From Oligoflexia bacterium (lineage in GTDB: Bacteria; Bdellovibrionota; Bdellovibrionia; JABDDW01), in NCBI GenBank assembly GCA_016715815.1, contig JADJXN010000012.1, forward strand, positions 1 through 24,743: a DNA stretch of 24,743 nucleotides. Reading direction: 5' to 3'. The first letter of the stretch is position 1. Each line of letters begins with the position of its first letter. The translations under genes and the position numbers were made by a program. The notes below the pieces were generated by a model, which worked only from the letters and a program-made list of their open reading frames with translations, was not told the DNA's origin and searched no databases. Shown here piece by piece: positions 1 through 7,408 of the stretch.

Positions 1-870
1 CAATTCCAAAAAATTCGGGTCATCTGAGTTAACGCAAAGTTTTATTCCAAATTCCATAAGCTTTCTTATGGGGTGTTCCTCTAGAGTTGCAAAGGCTTGA
101 GTGAGGTAGTTACTTGTGGGGCAGACTTCTAGTAAAACATTTTCACTTTTAACAAATTCCATAATTTTTTTATCATGAATGACTTGTACGCCGTGGCCTA
201 TTCTTTGTGCTCCTAAATGTACAATGGCATCTTTAACTGTCTGGGCAGCTTCAGGGCGCTTTGCCTCACCACTATGAACTGTTATTCCAAGCCCTGCTTT
301 TTTTACTTTATTAAATAAATGTTTAAAATTCTCTGCGGGGTAACCTACTTCATCACCAGCTAAATCAAAGCCGATAAAAGTTTTTTTATTAGCAACGGCA
401 AACTCAGCGCTCATTTCAGCGTCCTTTGAAGAAAGATCACGGCTTATTATACAGATGTAACCCACTTTTAAATTAGGACACTCTTTTAAAGCGCGCTCAC
501 GGCCTTTTAAAATGGCATGATGAATTTTTTCAAAATCTAAATCAGGGTGATTTGTATTAATAAAGCCTGGTGAATAGCGCAGCTCTAAATGAGTGATGCC
601 GTCATTAAAGGCATCAATACAATTTTCATAGCTAATGCGCTCAATAATATCTTGGGTGCTTAAAACAGATTGGGTTAACCAGAGTCTATTTAAAACTACA
701 CTTAAATCCTTTAATGGCTTTGTTACAAGAGCATGTTCTTTGAGCTCATTTAAGTTATAAGATGGCAGTTTGACGCCGGTCTTTCTGGCTATTTCGATGA
801 TGCTTTCAAGCCTAATGGCCCCCTCAAGGTGGCGGTGCAACTCTACTTTTTTATAATTTCTCCAGTTCAT
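1..870 (-). CDS. add: Adenosine deaminase, partial (C-terminus beyond window)
   Basis: The minus strand is open from ATG at 870 to the window edge, giving 290 residues; the family is usually about 330-350, so the last 40-60 residues are missing. The product hydrolyses adenosine (or deoxyadenosine) to inosine in purine salvage in the cytoplasm. Visible motifs are the metal-binding HxH in VELHRHLEG (H12, H14), HSGE at 199-202 (zinc His and catalytic Glu), RIGHG at 223-227 (H226), CPTSN at 250-254 and SDDP at 282-285, in the order of the adenosine/AMP deaminase superfamily. HLEG rather than HLDG, and Asn before SDDP where adenosine deaminases usually have Thr, are small departures, so adenine or another aminohydrolase activity is possible. 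It is transcribed away from the transketolase genes across a 59-base gap holding both promoters. Confidence 0.88.
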   Translation of the reverse strand, partial: MNWRNYKKVELHRHLEGAIRLESIIEIARKTGVKLPSYNLNELKEHALVTKPLKDLSVVLNRLWLTQSVLSTQDIIERISYENCIDAFNDGITHLELRYSPGFINTNHPDLDFEKIHHAILKGRERALKECPNLKVGYICIISRDLSSKDAEMSAEFAVANKKTFIGFDLAGDEVGYPAENFKHLFNKVKKAGLGITVHSGEAKRPEAAQTVKDAIVHLGAQRIGHGVQVIHDKKIMEFVKSENVLLEVCPTSNYLTQAFATLEEHPIRKLMEFGIKLCVNSDDPNFLEL

Positions 871-929
871 AGCTTAACGCTAGGGGAAAATCGTTGACGT
901 TGCAAGCCCTCATAGAGCATAAATAACCC

Positions 930-1760
930 ATGCAAAAGCAAAATTCACAACAACTTAAAAAAACAGCCCTTGAAAGCCGAAAAATAATTCTAAAAATGCT
1001 TACAGAAGCAGGAAATGGTCACCCTGGTGGAAGTTTATCTGCCATTGATATTATTACTGCTCTTTATTTTAATGAAATCAAGCATGACCCCAAAAACCCA
1101 AAGTGGGAAGGGCGTGATTATTTTATTTTAGGCAAAGGCCACGGAGTACCAGCACTTTATGCAACTTTAGCCCAAGCGGGTTACTTTGATGTTGCTGAAT
1201 GTATGACCTTAAGAAAATTAGGCAGCAGAATGCAGGGCCACCCAGATAGAACAAAACTAAATTCATTAGAGGCAAGTACGGGCTCTTTAGGCCAAGGTCT
1301 TTCTATAGCGCAAGGTTATGCTATGGCCTCAAGGCTTGATAAAAAAGATAATAGAGTTTACTGCCTTATTGGTGATGGAGAATCTCAAGAGGGGCAAATT
1401 TGGGAAGCTGCTATGTCTATTACAAAATATAAACTTTCTAATATGTGTGTGATTTTAGATGAAAACCGTTTTCAAATTGATGGTTCCACCCAAGATGTTA
1501 TGAGCCTTGAGCCTGTGATGGATAAATGGAAGGCCTTTGGCTTTAACACATTAGAAATTGATGGTCATAACATGGATGAAATTTTAAATGCTTTTAAATT
1601 AGCTCGTGAAGAAAAGTCGCGGCCAACATTTATTCGTGCTCACACAATTAAAGGTAAGGGTGTCAGCTTTATGGAAAATAATAATCACTGGCATGGAGTT
1701 TCGCCAACAAAAGAGGAGTTAGTAAAAGCTTTAAAAGAACTTGATGAGGTAAAAATATGA
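930..1760 (+). CDS. Transketolase, N-terminal (thiamine diphosphate-binding) subunit
   Basis: This 276-residue protein is the N-terminal half of a split transketolase. It carries GNGHPGGSLSAID near residue 28, GKGHGVPALYATLAQAGYF near 68, GSLGQGLSIAQGYA near 118 and the thiamine diphosphate/metal motif GDGESQEGQIWEAAM near 148. With its partner it moves two-carbon ketol units between sugar phosphates in the non-oxidative pentose phosphate pathway. Split transketolases are an established alternative to the single roughly 660-residue enzyme. The next gene starts inside its stop codon, which fits co-translation of the two subunits. The ATG at 930 has no clear Shine-Dalgarno sequence upstream. 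Some split transketolase-like enzymes act on other sugar phosphates, so the exact substrate is uncertain. Confidence 0.92.
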   Translation: MQKQNSQQLKKTALESRKIILKMLTEAGNGHPGGSLSAIDIITALYFNEIKHDPKNPKWEGRDYFILGKGHGVPALYATLAQAGYFDVAECMTLRKLGSRMQGHPDRTKLNSLEASTGSLGQGLSIAQGYAMASRLDKKDNRVYCLIGDGESQEGQIWEAAMSITKYKLSNMCVILDENRFQIDGSTQDVMSLEPVMDKWKAFGFNTLEIDGHNMDEILNAFKLAREEKSRPTFIRAHTIKGKGVSFMENNNHWHGVSPTKEELVKALKELDEVKI

Positions 1761-2683
1761 GCTCAAAAGCAACCCGCGCAAGTTTTGGTGAGGCTTTAGT
1801 GGAGCTTGGCCAAGAATTTAAAAATGTTGTTGTTTTAGATGCAGATCTTTCAAAAAGCACAAAATCAGAAGGCTTTGCAAAAAAGTTTCCTGAAAGGTTT
1901 TTTCAGATGGGCATTCAAGAGGCCAACATGATTGGTGTGGCAGCTGGAATGTCTTTTACTGGCAAAGTTCCGTTTTTGTGCTCCTTTGGTTGTTTTCTTA
2001 CTGGCCGCTTTGATACCATTCGCGTGTCTGTTGGTTACAGTAACGCCAATGTAAGACTTGTAGGAACTCACGCGGGTGTTGGTATTGGTGAAGACGGTTA
2101 TAGCCAAATGGCTTTAGAAGATATTGCCTGCATGAGAACTTTGCCTGGCATGGCTGTTTTACAACCCGCTGATGATGTAGAAACAAAACAAATGATGCGT
2201 TTTTTAATGACCCACCAGGGGCCTGTGTATTTGCGTTTAACACGTCAAAATTTAGCTTCTGTAAACGCAGCTGATTATAAATTTCAATTTGGTAGAGGAG
2301 TACAGCTAAAAGACGGAAAAGATGCCGTGGTTTTTGCAACAGGTGGAGTAGTGGCTAATGCACTTGAAGCAGCTATAAATTTAGAAAAACAAGCTAAGTC
2401 AGTAGCAGTTGTAAACATTCATACAATTAAACCCATTGATAAAGAGATCATTCAAAACTGGGCTAATAAGGTGAATAAGTTTTTTACCATAGAAGACCAC
2501 AATGTTCTTGGCGGTTTGGGCGGAGCAGTAAGTGAAGTTTTAAGTGAGCTTGGAAAGCCTGTAAAACTTAAACGCTTAGGTGTACAAGATGTGTATGGTG
2601 AATCTGGAACTCCAGAGGATCTTTATACAAAACACCTACTTGACGCGCCTGGCATTGCTCAAAGTTTAACAAAATTACTTTAA
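1757..2683 (+). CDS. Transketolase, C-terminal (pyrimidine-binding) subunit
   Basis: This 308-residue protein is the second half of the split enzyme, holding the pyrimidine-binding and C-terminal domains. The stretch FFQMGIQEANMIGVAAGMS (about residues 48-66) contains the Glu that activates thiamine diphosphate. GTHAGVGIGEDGYSQMALED (about 103-122) and PADDVET follow as in transketolases, and the C-terminal third has the Rossmann-like transketolase_C pattern with EDHNVLGGLGGAVSE. Its ATG lies in the ATGA shared with the upstream stop (1757-1760), so translational coupling is likely. It must pair with the upstream subunit because the active site forms between the two. The tract after the stop (2684-2742) is AT-rich without an obvious hairpin. 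Confidence 0.92.
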   Translation: MSSKATRASFGEALVELGQEFKNVVVLDADLSKSTKSEGFAKKFPERFFQMGIQEANMIGVAAGMSFTGKVPFLCSFGCFLTGRFDTIRVSVGYSNANVRLVGTHAGVGIGEDGYSQMALEDIACMRTLPGMAVLQPADDVETKQMMRFLMTHQGPVYLRLTRQNLASVNAADYKFQFGRGVQLKDGKDAVVFATGGVVANALEAAINLEKQAKSVAVVNIHTIKPIDKEIIQNWANKVNKFFTIEDHNVLGGLGGAVSEVLSELGKPVKLKRLGVQDVYGESGTPEDLYTKHLLDAPGIAQSLTKLL

Positions 2684-2742
2684 TTTCATTTGAGTACAGA
2701 TTTTATTATTAATTCAATTCATTTTGTATTGCTCTAAAGTTT

Positions 2743-2771
2743 TTGTGTGCAAGTTGCGCCTAGGTTATAAC
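2743..2771 (+). promoter_or_regulatory. Candidate sigma-70-type promoter for the 2810 gene
   Basis: TTGTGT at 2743-2748 and TATAAC at 2766-2771 are separated by 17 bases and would start transcription about 30 bases before the ATG at 2810. This is a consensus-based guess from sequence only. A perfect sigma-28 -35 box (TAAAGTTT, 2735-2742) overlaps it but has no matching -10. Confidence 0.45.
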
Positions 2772-2809
2772 TTCAAAAAAAATCTTTAAACTTTTTACGG
2801 GAGAGAAAA

Positions 2810-3562
2810 ATGAAAACAATGTTTTTTGCACTATTATTAGCATTTGCGTTCAATGTAAATGCGGCTGGCCCTGGTGCAGGCTATGACGTTTTAGAAGAAG
2901 GTAAACTTACGCAGGCTCGTCTTGAGCACTGCGGTGGTTGGGCCACATTACAACAAACCTATGTTGGTGGAAAGCGTCTCCCACTACTTGTTATCTCTGG
3001 TTCAACAAACTGCTCACGAATTGATATTGACGGACGTGCTGAGGGTAAACTAGAGCAAGGCCGCGCTGAAGTAGTTATTCATGAAAGAGCAGGATTGAAT
3101 GTTCACGTAGTTTCTATTTATTCAAAAAGTGGCAAAACATCAGATACTGTAAAAGTAGTATCATTTGGCCAAGGTCACGGGCATGGTGGTCATCACAAGC
3201 CAAACCCACAAGCTAACATTGTTTTTGAATTTGGTTGGGCCAGTGCCATTTTAGGAAACGCTAAATGGGCACGCCTAAATGATTGCGGTGGCTTAGTAGA
3301 GGCTGCAGTAGAAAACAGCCAAGTTAACTTAAAATTTAGCGGTGTAAATAGCTGCTCAAAATTTGACATCTTAGGTGCTAATGGTGAATCAGTTAATTAC
3401 CCAACAAAATCTCTTCAAAGAGCTCGCACTGGCGAATTTGCTGGAAGCTTTACCATTCCAAGAAAATACATTGATGCTGGTAACAACGCCGTTAAAGTAA
3501 TTCTTAAATCAAACACTGGTAAAACAGATGAAGTTATTTTAATTCGCTTTAAAGCTTTCTAA
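2810..3562 (+). CDS. Exported protein with duplicated domain and His-rich linker
   Basis: I do not recognise this 250-residue protein. Residues 1-19 form a signal peptide ending in NVNA-AGP, so the mature protein is probably periplasmic or secreted. The mature part is two copies of one domain of about 100 residues. The first runs ARLEHCGGW ... GSTNCSRIDIDG ... SKSGKTSDTVKVVSF; the second runs ARLNDCGGL ... GVNSCSKFDILG ... SNTGKTDEVILIRF. Each copy has two Cys at matching places (CGG and NCS/SCS), suggesting one disulfide per domain. The linker GQGHGHGGHHKPNP could bind metal. A strong GGGAGAG ribosome site precedes the ATG by about six bases and an intrinsic terminator follows, so it is probably a single-gene unit. 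The beta-rich pattern hints at an adhesion- or matrix-type module, but no function is assigned. Confidence 0.85.
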   Translation: MKTMFFALLLAFAFNVNAAGPGAGYDVLEEGKLTQARLEHCGGWATLQQTYVGGKRLPLLVISGSTNCSRIDIDGRAEGKLEQGRAEVVIHERAGLNVHVVSIYSKSGKTSDTVKVVSFGQGHGHGGHHKPNPQANIVFEFGWASAILGNAKWARLNDCGGLVEAAVENSQVNLKFSGVNSCSKFDILGANGESVNYPTKSLQRARTGEFAGSFTIPRKYIDAGNNAVKVILKSNTGKTDEVILIRFKAF

Positions 3563-3584
3563 CTAAAAAGTTAAAAAGTAAATT

Positions 3585-3619
3585 AAAAGGAGCTAACCTA
3601 GAAAGTTAGCTCTTTTTTT
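3585..3619. terminator. Hairpin terminator, probably bidirectional
   Basis: GAGCTAAC (3590-3597) and GTTAGCTC (3605-3612) form a perfect 8-bp stem with a 7-base loop, followed by seven T on the plus strand. On the minus strand the same stem is followed by TTTTAATTT, so it can also end tatA transcription. It lies between the two convergent genes. Confidence 0.85.
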
Positions 3620-3785
3620 AGTCATCATTTTTATCTTTTTCATCGTCAATACCTTTAAGGCCTTCTTTAAAACCTTTGATGGCTTTACCTAAAGACTGCC
3701 CTAAACCCGGAAGACGGTTGGGCCCGAAAAAAATAAGAACAATAACTAAAACAATTAATAAATGCCAAAAACTAAACTGACCCAT
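3618..3785 (-). CDS. tatA: Sec-independent protein translocase TatA/E family subunit
   Basis: This 55-residue protein starts MGQFSFWHLLIVLVIVLIFF, one transmembrane helix, followed by the hallmark FGPNRLPGLGQSLGKA hinge and amphipathic helix (residues about 20-35), then FKEGLKG and an acidic/basic tail. TatA oligomers form the pore of the twin-arginine system that exports folded proteins across the inner membrane. Length and motif are typical of short TatA proteins. AAGGAG lies 7 bases before the ATG. It follows pcnB by 48 bases on the same strand and its stop codon lies inside the T-tract of the shared terminator. No tatB or tatC is in the window. Confidence 0.93.
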   Translation of the reverse strand: MGQFSFWHLLIVLVIVLIFFGPNRLPGLGQSLGKAIKGFKEGLKGIDDEKDKNDD

Positions 3786-3833
3786 AAATAGACTCCTTAA
3801 ATAAGAATTTTAAACCACAAAGAGGGCCTTTGG

Positions 3834-5003
3834 TCAATGGCGCAACAGGGATAACTGCTCATCCCAATAATCTAAGATGTCAGGGTCAAGGTGGGCGTCT
3901 ATAAAGCTTAAATCCACAGCTAAGGGGAAGGCATCACTGGATAAAAAAGCCATCTTTCTTCTATGACCTTTGCGCATAAACTCTTCAGGTTTGGCTAAAG
4001 TCTTTTGTAAACTTATGGCTTTATGTATGCGGGCCCATTCCCAGTTAAAAATACCTAAATCTTTTTTAGCAAAGTTTTCAACCCGCGTGTATTCCTCTGT
4101 AGAGTGATTGATAATTTCTTCAGAGTTTGGGTTTTTAGATCTTGCTCGAATAAGAGCTAGCATAAAAGCACCTAAAAGAAGACAAGTGTCACTGCCATCA
4201 ATAAGACGTGTTACAAGGCGGTGCAGTTTTTCTTCAAAAATATCTAAATGCTCCTCATTTTCATAAACTGTATTTAATTTTGGTAAAGCATATTTCCACA
4301 ACTGTAAATCATGTCCATGCCTAAAGGCAGCAACAGCATCTGACAAGCGTAATAGTTTTAAATACTCTTCACGTTTGCGCGGTAAAATGGAGGTTTTAAG
4401 GCTTTCAGCATGGTCATGCATTTTATGCCTTAACTTTGCATCTAATTTAAAATGCAATTTATGGGCAAACCTCAGTGCTCTTAAAATTCTAATGGGGTCT
4501 TCTGTGAGGCGTTTTTCAGGATCGCCTATCATTCTTATGACATGGTCCATGACATCTTGTTGGCCATCAACAAAATCAATAAGCTCATCTTTGACGGGGT
4601 CATAAAATAAAGCATTGCAAGTAAAGTCTCGCCTAAAGGCATCTTGCTCAGGAGTTCCGAAAATATTATCGCCAAAAGGGATTCCCTCTGGGAATTCATC
4701 AGGATCTGCTTCACGTCTAAAAGTGGAGATTTCATATTGCCTGTCGCCTCGTTTAACAAGTGTTAACCTAAAGCGTTTACCAATGATAAAAGCAAAATTA
4801 ATTAACTTTCTTACTTCTTGGGGAAGGGCAGAGGTGCCAATATCAAAATCTTTTGGAACTTGGTCAACAAGAAGATCTCTTACACAGCCGCCCACCAAAT
4901 AAGCGGTGTGCCCAGCTTTTTGCAGATGCTTTACCATTCCCACGGCGTGGTGGTCCATAAGGGGACTATTAGAAAAATGATACTTTCTGCTGCCTGAATG
5001 CAT
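3834..5003 (-). CDS. pcnB: Poly(A) polymerase / tRNA nucleotidyltransferase family (PcnB-like)
   Basis: This 389-residue class II nucleotidyltransferase has YLVGGCVRDLL (residues 35-45), then KDFDIGTSA with the two catalytic Asp (D52, D54), RFRLTLVKRG, FRREAD, GDNIFGTPEQDAFRRDFTCNALFYD (111-135) and DPIRILRALRFAHKL (169-183). The RRDFT-N-L pattern and the DNIFG segment are closer to poly(A) polymerase I than to CCA-adding enzymes. PcnB adds 3' poly(A) tails that speed RNA decay; a CCA-adding or dual role cannot be excluded. The first ATG (5003) lacks a Shine-Dalgarno site. A TATAAT element at 5012-5017 would start transcription almost at that ATG. An alternative start is Met16. tatA follows 48 bases downstream. 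Confidence 0.87.
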   Translation of the reverse strand: MHSGSRKYHFSNSPLMDHHAVGMVKHLQKAGHTAYLVGGCVRDLLVDQVPKDFDIGTSALPQEVRKLINFAFIIGKRFRLTLVKRGDRQYEISTFRREADPDEFPEGIPFGDNIFGTPEQDAFRRDFTCNALFYDPVKDELIDFVDGQQDVMDHVIRMIGDPEKRLTEDPIRILRALRFAHKLHFKLDAKLRHKMHDHAESLKTSILPRKREEYLKLLRLSDAVAAFRHGHDLQLWKYALPKLNTVYENEEHLDIFEEKLHRLVTRLIDGSDTCLLLGAFMLALIRARSKNPNSEEIINHSTEEYTRVENFAKKDLGIFNWEWARIHKAISLQKTLAKPEEFMRKGHRRKMAFLSSDAFPLAVDLSFIDAHLDPDILDYWDEQLSLLRH

Positions 5004-5011
5004 GGGTATGA

Positions 5012-5019
5012 ATTATACT
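5012..5019. promoter_or_regulatory. Overlapping divergent -10 elements
   Basis: In the 23-base gap between pcnB and the hydrolase gene, TATAAT reads on the minus strand (5017 to 5012) and TATACT on the plus strand (5014-5019). Each would place transcription starts within a few bases of the facing start codon. Neither gene has a Shine-Dalgarno sequence, consistent with leaderless or near-leaderless messages. The -35 regions would lie inside the opposite coding sequence and are weak. Confidence 0.4.
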
Positions 5020-5026
5020 TATTCAA

Positions 5027-5812
5027 ATGAAGTTGCACTATACAAAAATTCAAAATGGCTCAAAACCATGGATCATTTTTATGCATGGTCTTTTGGGTTC
5101 AAGCCGTAATTGGCTTAAAATAATTGCCGAGTTTGAAAACGACTTTAATATTATTAATGTGGACCAAAGAGGGCACGGCAAAAGTGAAGCGCCTGATACC
5201 GGTTATGCGCCAATGGATTTTGCCGAAGACGTTCATGAAATCATTCATGATCTTAATATCCAAAAAGCCATTGTGGTGGGGCATAGTATGGGGGCTAGAA
5301 ATGCTTTAATTTTGGCCCACCATTACTATAATCATGTGAGCCATTTAATAATGGAAGATATGGGGCCTGAGTCTACTTATCAAAATGCAGGGTCTTTAAT
5401 TGAGCGGCTAAAAAAAATCCCAGTGCCTTTTAAAGATAAAAAATCTGCTAAAGAATTTTTACTTAATGAATTTGATGACCCCATGCTGGGGCAATTTTTA
5501 TACACACGCTTGCGTGAGGATTCTGATGGCGCCACCTGGGATTTTAAAATGAAAATGGTTGAGGAAATTATTAATTCAGGGCGCGCAAAAGATTTATGGG
5601 AAGAAGTGCGAGAGCTAAAGATGCCAACTTTGGTGGTTCGTGGTGGTAAAAGCACTGAACTGCGCGCAGAGGAATTAGAAAAAATGATTTCTATAAACCC
5701 CAACGTAAAAGGCGTAACTATTAAGGATGCCGGTCATTGGGTGCATTTTGAAAAACCAAAAGAGTTTATTAGCGCCGTAAAAGACTTTTTGGTACGCCCC
5801 CCAAAATGGTAG
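5027..5812 (+). CDS. Alpha/beta hydrolase
   Basis: This 261-residue protein has the alpha/beta hydrolase layout: FMHGLLGSSRNW (residues 18-29, oxyanion loop), NVDQRGHGKSE (44-54), nucleophile elbow GHSMG (S87) and the C-terminal catalytic His in DAGHWVHFEKP (H237). The acidic residue is not certain; D111 in EDMGPE after strand 6 and E211 near VRGGKSTEL are candidates. It resembles the YbfF-like esterase group, with no signal peptide, so it is probably a cytoplasmic carboxylesterase of unknown substrate. No Shine-Dalgarno site precedes the ATG, matching the tight divergent arrangement with pcnB. Its last codons and stop (RPPKW-stop) are encoded inside the left 27-bp inverted repeat of the RAYT element, so its native C-terminus may have been altered there. 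Confidence 0.88.
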   Translation: MKLHYTKIQNGSKPWIIFMHGLLGSSRNWLKIIAEFENDFNIINVDQRGHGKSEAPDTGYAPMDFAEDVHEIIHDLNIQKAIVVGHSMGARNALILAHHYYNHVSHLIMEDMGPESTYQNAGSLIERLKKIPVPFKDKKSAKEFLLNEFDDPMLGQFLYTRLREDSDGATWDFKMKMVEEIINSGRAKDLWEEVRELKMPTLVVRGGKSTELRAEELEKMISINPNVKGVTIKDAGHWVHFEKPKEFISAVKDFLVRPPKW

Positions 5813-5817
5813 CAATA
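5791..5817 (+). repeat. Left copy of 27-bp perfect inverted repeat flanking the RAYT gene
   Basis: The segment is the exact reverse complement of 6616-6642. It begins GGTACGCCCCCC and ends GGTAGCAATA, includes the hydrolase stop codon, and contains a GTAG tetranucleotide like that at the edge of REP sequences. Identity stops abruptly at both ends. Confidence 0.95.
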
Positions 5818-5943
5818 GCGCGTTAAAACCATAAAAAATATATTCAGTTTTCGTTTCATGTTCCGGGCTTCGGACAATTAAAACCTTCAATTAAAATTTA
5901 TCGCCAATGCAGGGTTGAATGGCATTTGCATAGAGCTTTATTT

Positions 5944-6582
5944 ATGGCTAGAGCAAGGAGAGTTTTAACTGGTTTTCATCCGTACCATGTAACTGCAAGG
6001 TGTATTAATAAAGATTGGTTTAGACTGCCACTAGAGCTTGTTTGGAAAATATTAAGTGAAAGACTTTATTTTGCGAACCATGCATTTTACACAAAAATAC
6101 ATTCTTTTGTTTTAATGAATAATCATTTCCACCTACTTATAACAACACCAAAATCAAATTTAAATCATTTTATGCAATACCTGATGAGCGAAGTAAGTAG
6201 GGAAATTACATATTACTCAGGTAGAATCAACCAAACATTTGGTGGGCCTTATTATTCAAGTGTTATAAAAAATAACTTCCACTTTTTGCATGCCTATAAG
6301 TATGTTTACAGAAATCCTGTAGAGGCAAAATTAGCTGAAAATGTAGAGAGTTATACATTTTCAACTCTGAACGGCTTGTTAGGCAAATCTCATATTTTAA
6401 TTCCAGTAGTAGAGGATAGACTACTTTTAGCAAACGTAAATCAAACTTTAGAATGGTTAAACACTGCCTATGTAAAAGATTACAAGGAGCAGGTCAAAAG
6501 CGCTCTAAGGAGAGCAGAGTTTATTCTACCTAAAAATAGAATTTCCAGAAAACCTAGTGAGTTGGAGTACGAAATATCATAA
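5944..6582 (+). CDS. REP-associated tyrosine transposase (Y1/HUH family)
   Basis: Starting at the ATG at 5944 the protein is 212 residues and begins MARARR, like many RAYT proteins; a TTG at 5926 would add six residues. It belongs to the IS200-like Y1 family: YHVTARC near the N-terminus, the histidine pair in LMNNHFHLLI (the HUH-type HFH motif) and the catalytic Tyr within AYKYVYRNPVEA. Enzymes of this family nick single-stranded DNA at palindromic REP sequences through a 5'-phosphotyrosine link, and most are single-copy domesticated genes. The C-terminal 60 residues are rich in Arg and Lys (ALRRAEFILPKNRISRK) and could contact DNA. The reading frame is intact, so the protein may be active. 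The message probably ends in the weak ATAAAT/ATTTAT hairpin just after the stop. Confidence 0.88.
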   Translation: MARARRVLTGFHPYHVTARCINKDWFRLPLELVWKILSERLYFANHAFYTKIHSFVLMNNHFHLLITTPKSNLNHFMQYLMSEVSREITYYSGRINQTFGGPYYSSVIKNNFHFLHAYKYVYRNPVEAKLAENVESYTFSTLNGLLGKSHILIPVVEDRLLLANVNQTLEWLNTAYVKDYKEQVKSALRRAEFILPKNRISRKPSELEYEIS

Positions 6583-6615
6583 ATAAAGTAGATTTATGCA
6601 GAGAATATAATGCAG

Positions 6616-6642
6616 TATTGCTACCATTTTGGGGGGCGTACC
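6616..6642 (-). repeat. Right copy of 27-bp perfect inverted repeat
   Basis: This is the reverse complement of 5791-5817 without mismatch. Its outer end touches the last base of the TAG stop of the flavoprotein gene (6642-6644). Placed end to end, the two copies would make one continuous palindrome centred on CAATATTG. Confidence 0.95.
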
Positions 6643-7349
6643 TAACCGTAACTCTCTGTGTGGACTTGAGCTGCGGGGAAATTTTTGGAATTTAAAAGCT
6701 CACGTACAGATTTAATCATGGCGGGGTTTCCACAAATATAAAACTGAGTGCTTTTTGAAGTTAGATCTAATTCGCTAATAGGTTGAGTGACTCTTCCGGT
6801 AAGACCTTTCCACTCAGGGCTCGCTGTATCTAAAACAAAATGTACTTGTAAGTTGGGCACAAGTTTTTTAGCTTCTTCGAGCTCACGAGAATAAAAAACT
6901 TCCCTTTCATTCCAAACACCCATGTAGAGCTTATAATCAACATTTTTATGGTTCACCCCTTGAGAAACCAGCATGCTGTAAAGCGGCGCAAGGCCCGTTG
7001 ATGTACATACAAAAACCACTTGCTGAGAGGGTGGTTCTTTAAATAAAAATTTTCCAAATGGCCCTGAAAAAGTAACGGTTTCTCCACCTTTAAGTGTGGG
7101 CACCCAACGAGAGGCCACACCATGCTCATAGCACTTTATAACAAGTATAAACTCAGATTTGCCCTTATCCCCTGAGGCTACAGAATAAGCTCTTTGAACT
7201 ATTTTCCCTTCATGGGGGATATCAAGCATAATGAACTGGCCAGCTTTAAATTCAAAATCCTTTTCAGGTTTGAAAAAAAGTTCTCTCACTGTGGGGGTAA
7301 GATCTACTACTTTTGTGATAGTGGCTTTAAGACCTTTTTGAACTGGCAT
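6642..7349 (-). CDS. Ferredoxin-NADP(+) reductase-like FAD/NAD(P)H oxidoreductase
   Basis: The likely start is the ATG at 7349 (MPVQKGLKATITKV), giving 235 residues; the frame stays open to 7463 but that would run into nadA. An FNR-type FAD domain shows GQFIMLDIP, RAYSVAS (R53, Y55, S56) and GPFGKFLF (96-103). An NAD(P)-binding domain follows with VFVCTSTGLAPLYSML (about 112-127; the usual GTGxAP is TSTGLAP here), YMGVWNEREVFY, and YICGNPAMI (C206-P209) before the C-terminus VHTESYG. It shuttles electrons between NAD(P)H and a one-electron partner such as ferredoxin or flavodoxin. No 2Fe-2S domain is attached, unlike phenol hydroxylase-type reductases. It is divergent from nadA with about 59 bases between starts. 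Its stop codon abuts the right inverted repeat of the RAYT unit. Confidence 0.87.
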   Translation of the reverse strand: MPVQKGLKATITKVVDLTPTVRELFFKPEKDFEFKAGQFIMLDIPHEGKIVQRAYSVASGDKGKSEFILVIKCYEHGVASRWVPTLKGGETVTFSGPFGKFLFKEPPSQQVVFVCTSTGLAPLYSMLVSQGVNHKNVDYKLYMGVWNEREVFYSRELEEAKKLVPNLQVHFVLDTASPEWKGLTGRVTQPISELDLTSKSTQFYICGNPAMIKSVRELLNSKNFPAAQVHTESYG

Positions 7350-7408
7350 AGTTTGCCCATAATGCTTCAAACTTTGCAGTTTCGTCAATAGAGTGTTAAA
7401 AGAAAACC

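Larger units (their letters stand above)
5791..6642 (+). mobile_element. RAYT unit bounded by perfect inverted repeats
   Basis: A tyrosine transposase gene sits between two identical 27-bp inverted repeats, about 850 bases in all, inserted between two convergent genes. RAYT genes flanked by inverted REP sequences (REPtrons) are a known arrangement. A small additional hairpin (TGTTCCG / CGGACA, 5859-5876) lies inside the left end. Whether the repeats belong to the element or are halves of a split target palindrome is not decidable here. Confidence 0.6.

Noticed and set aside
2735..2761. Sigma-28 promoter before the duplicated-domain protein (perfect TAAAGTTT at 2735)
   Set aside because: The sequence 11 bases later (TTGCGCCT) is not a GCCGATAA-like -10, and a better sigma-70-type pair overlaps it.
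5859..5876. REP element inside the left end of the RAYT unit
   Set aside because: A single 6-bp hairpin with a bulge (TGTTCCG/CGGACA) and no second copy in the window; not enough to define a REP family.
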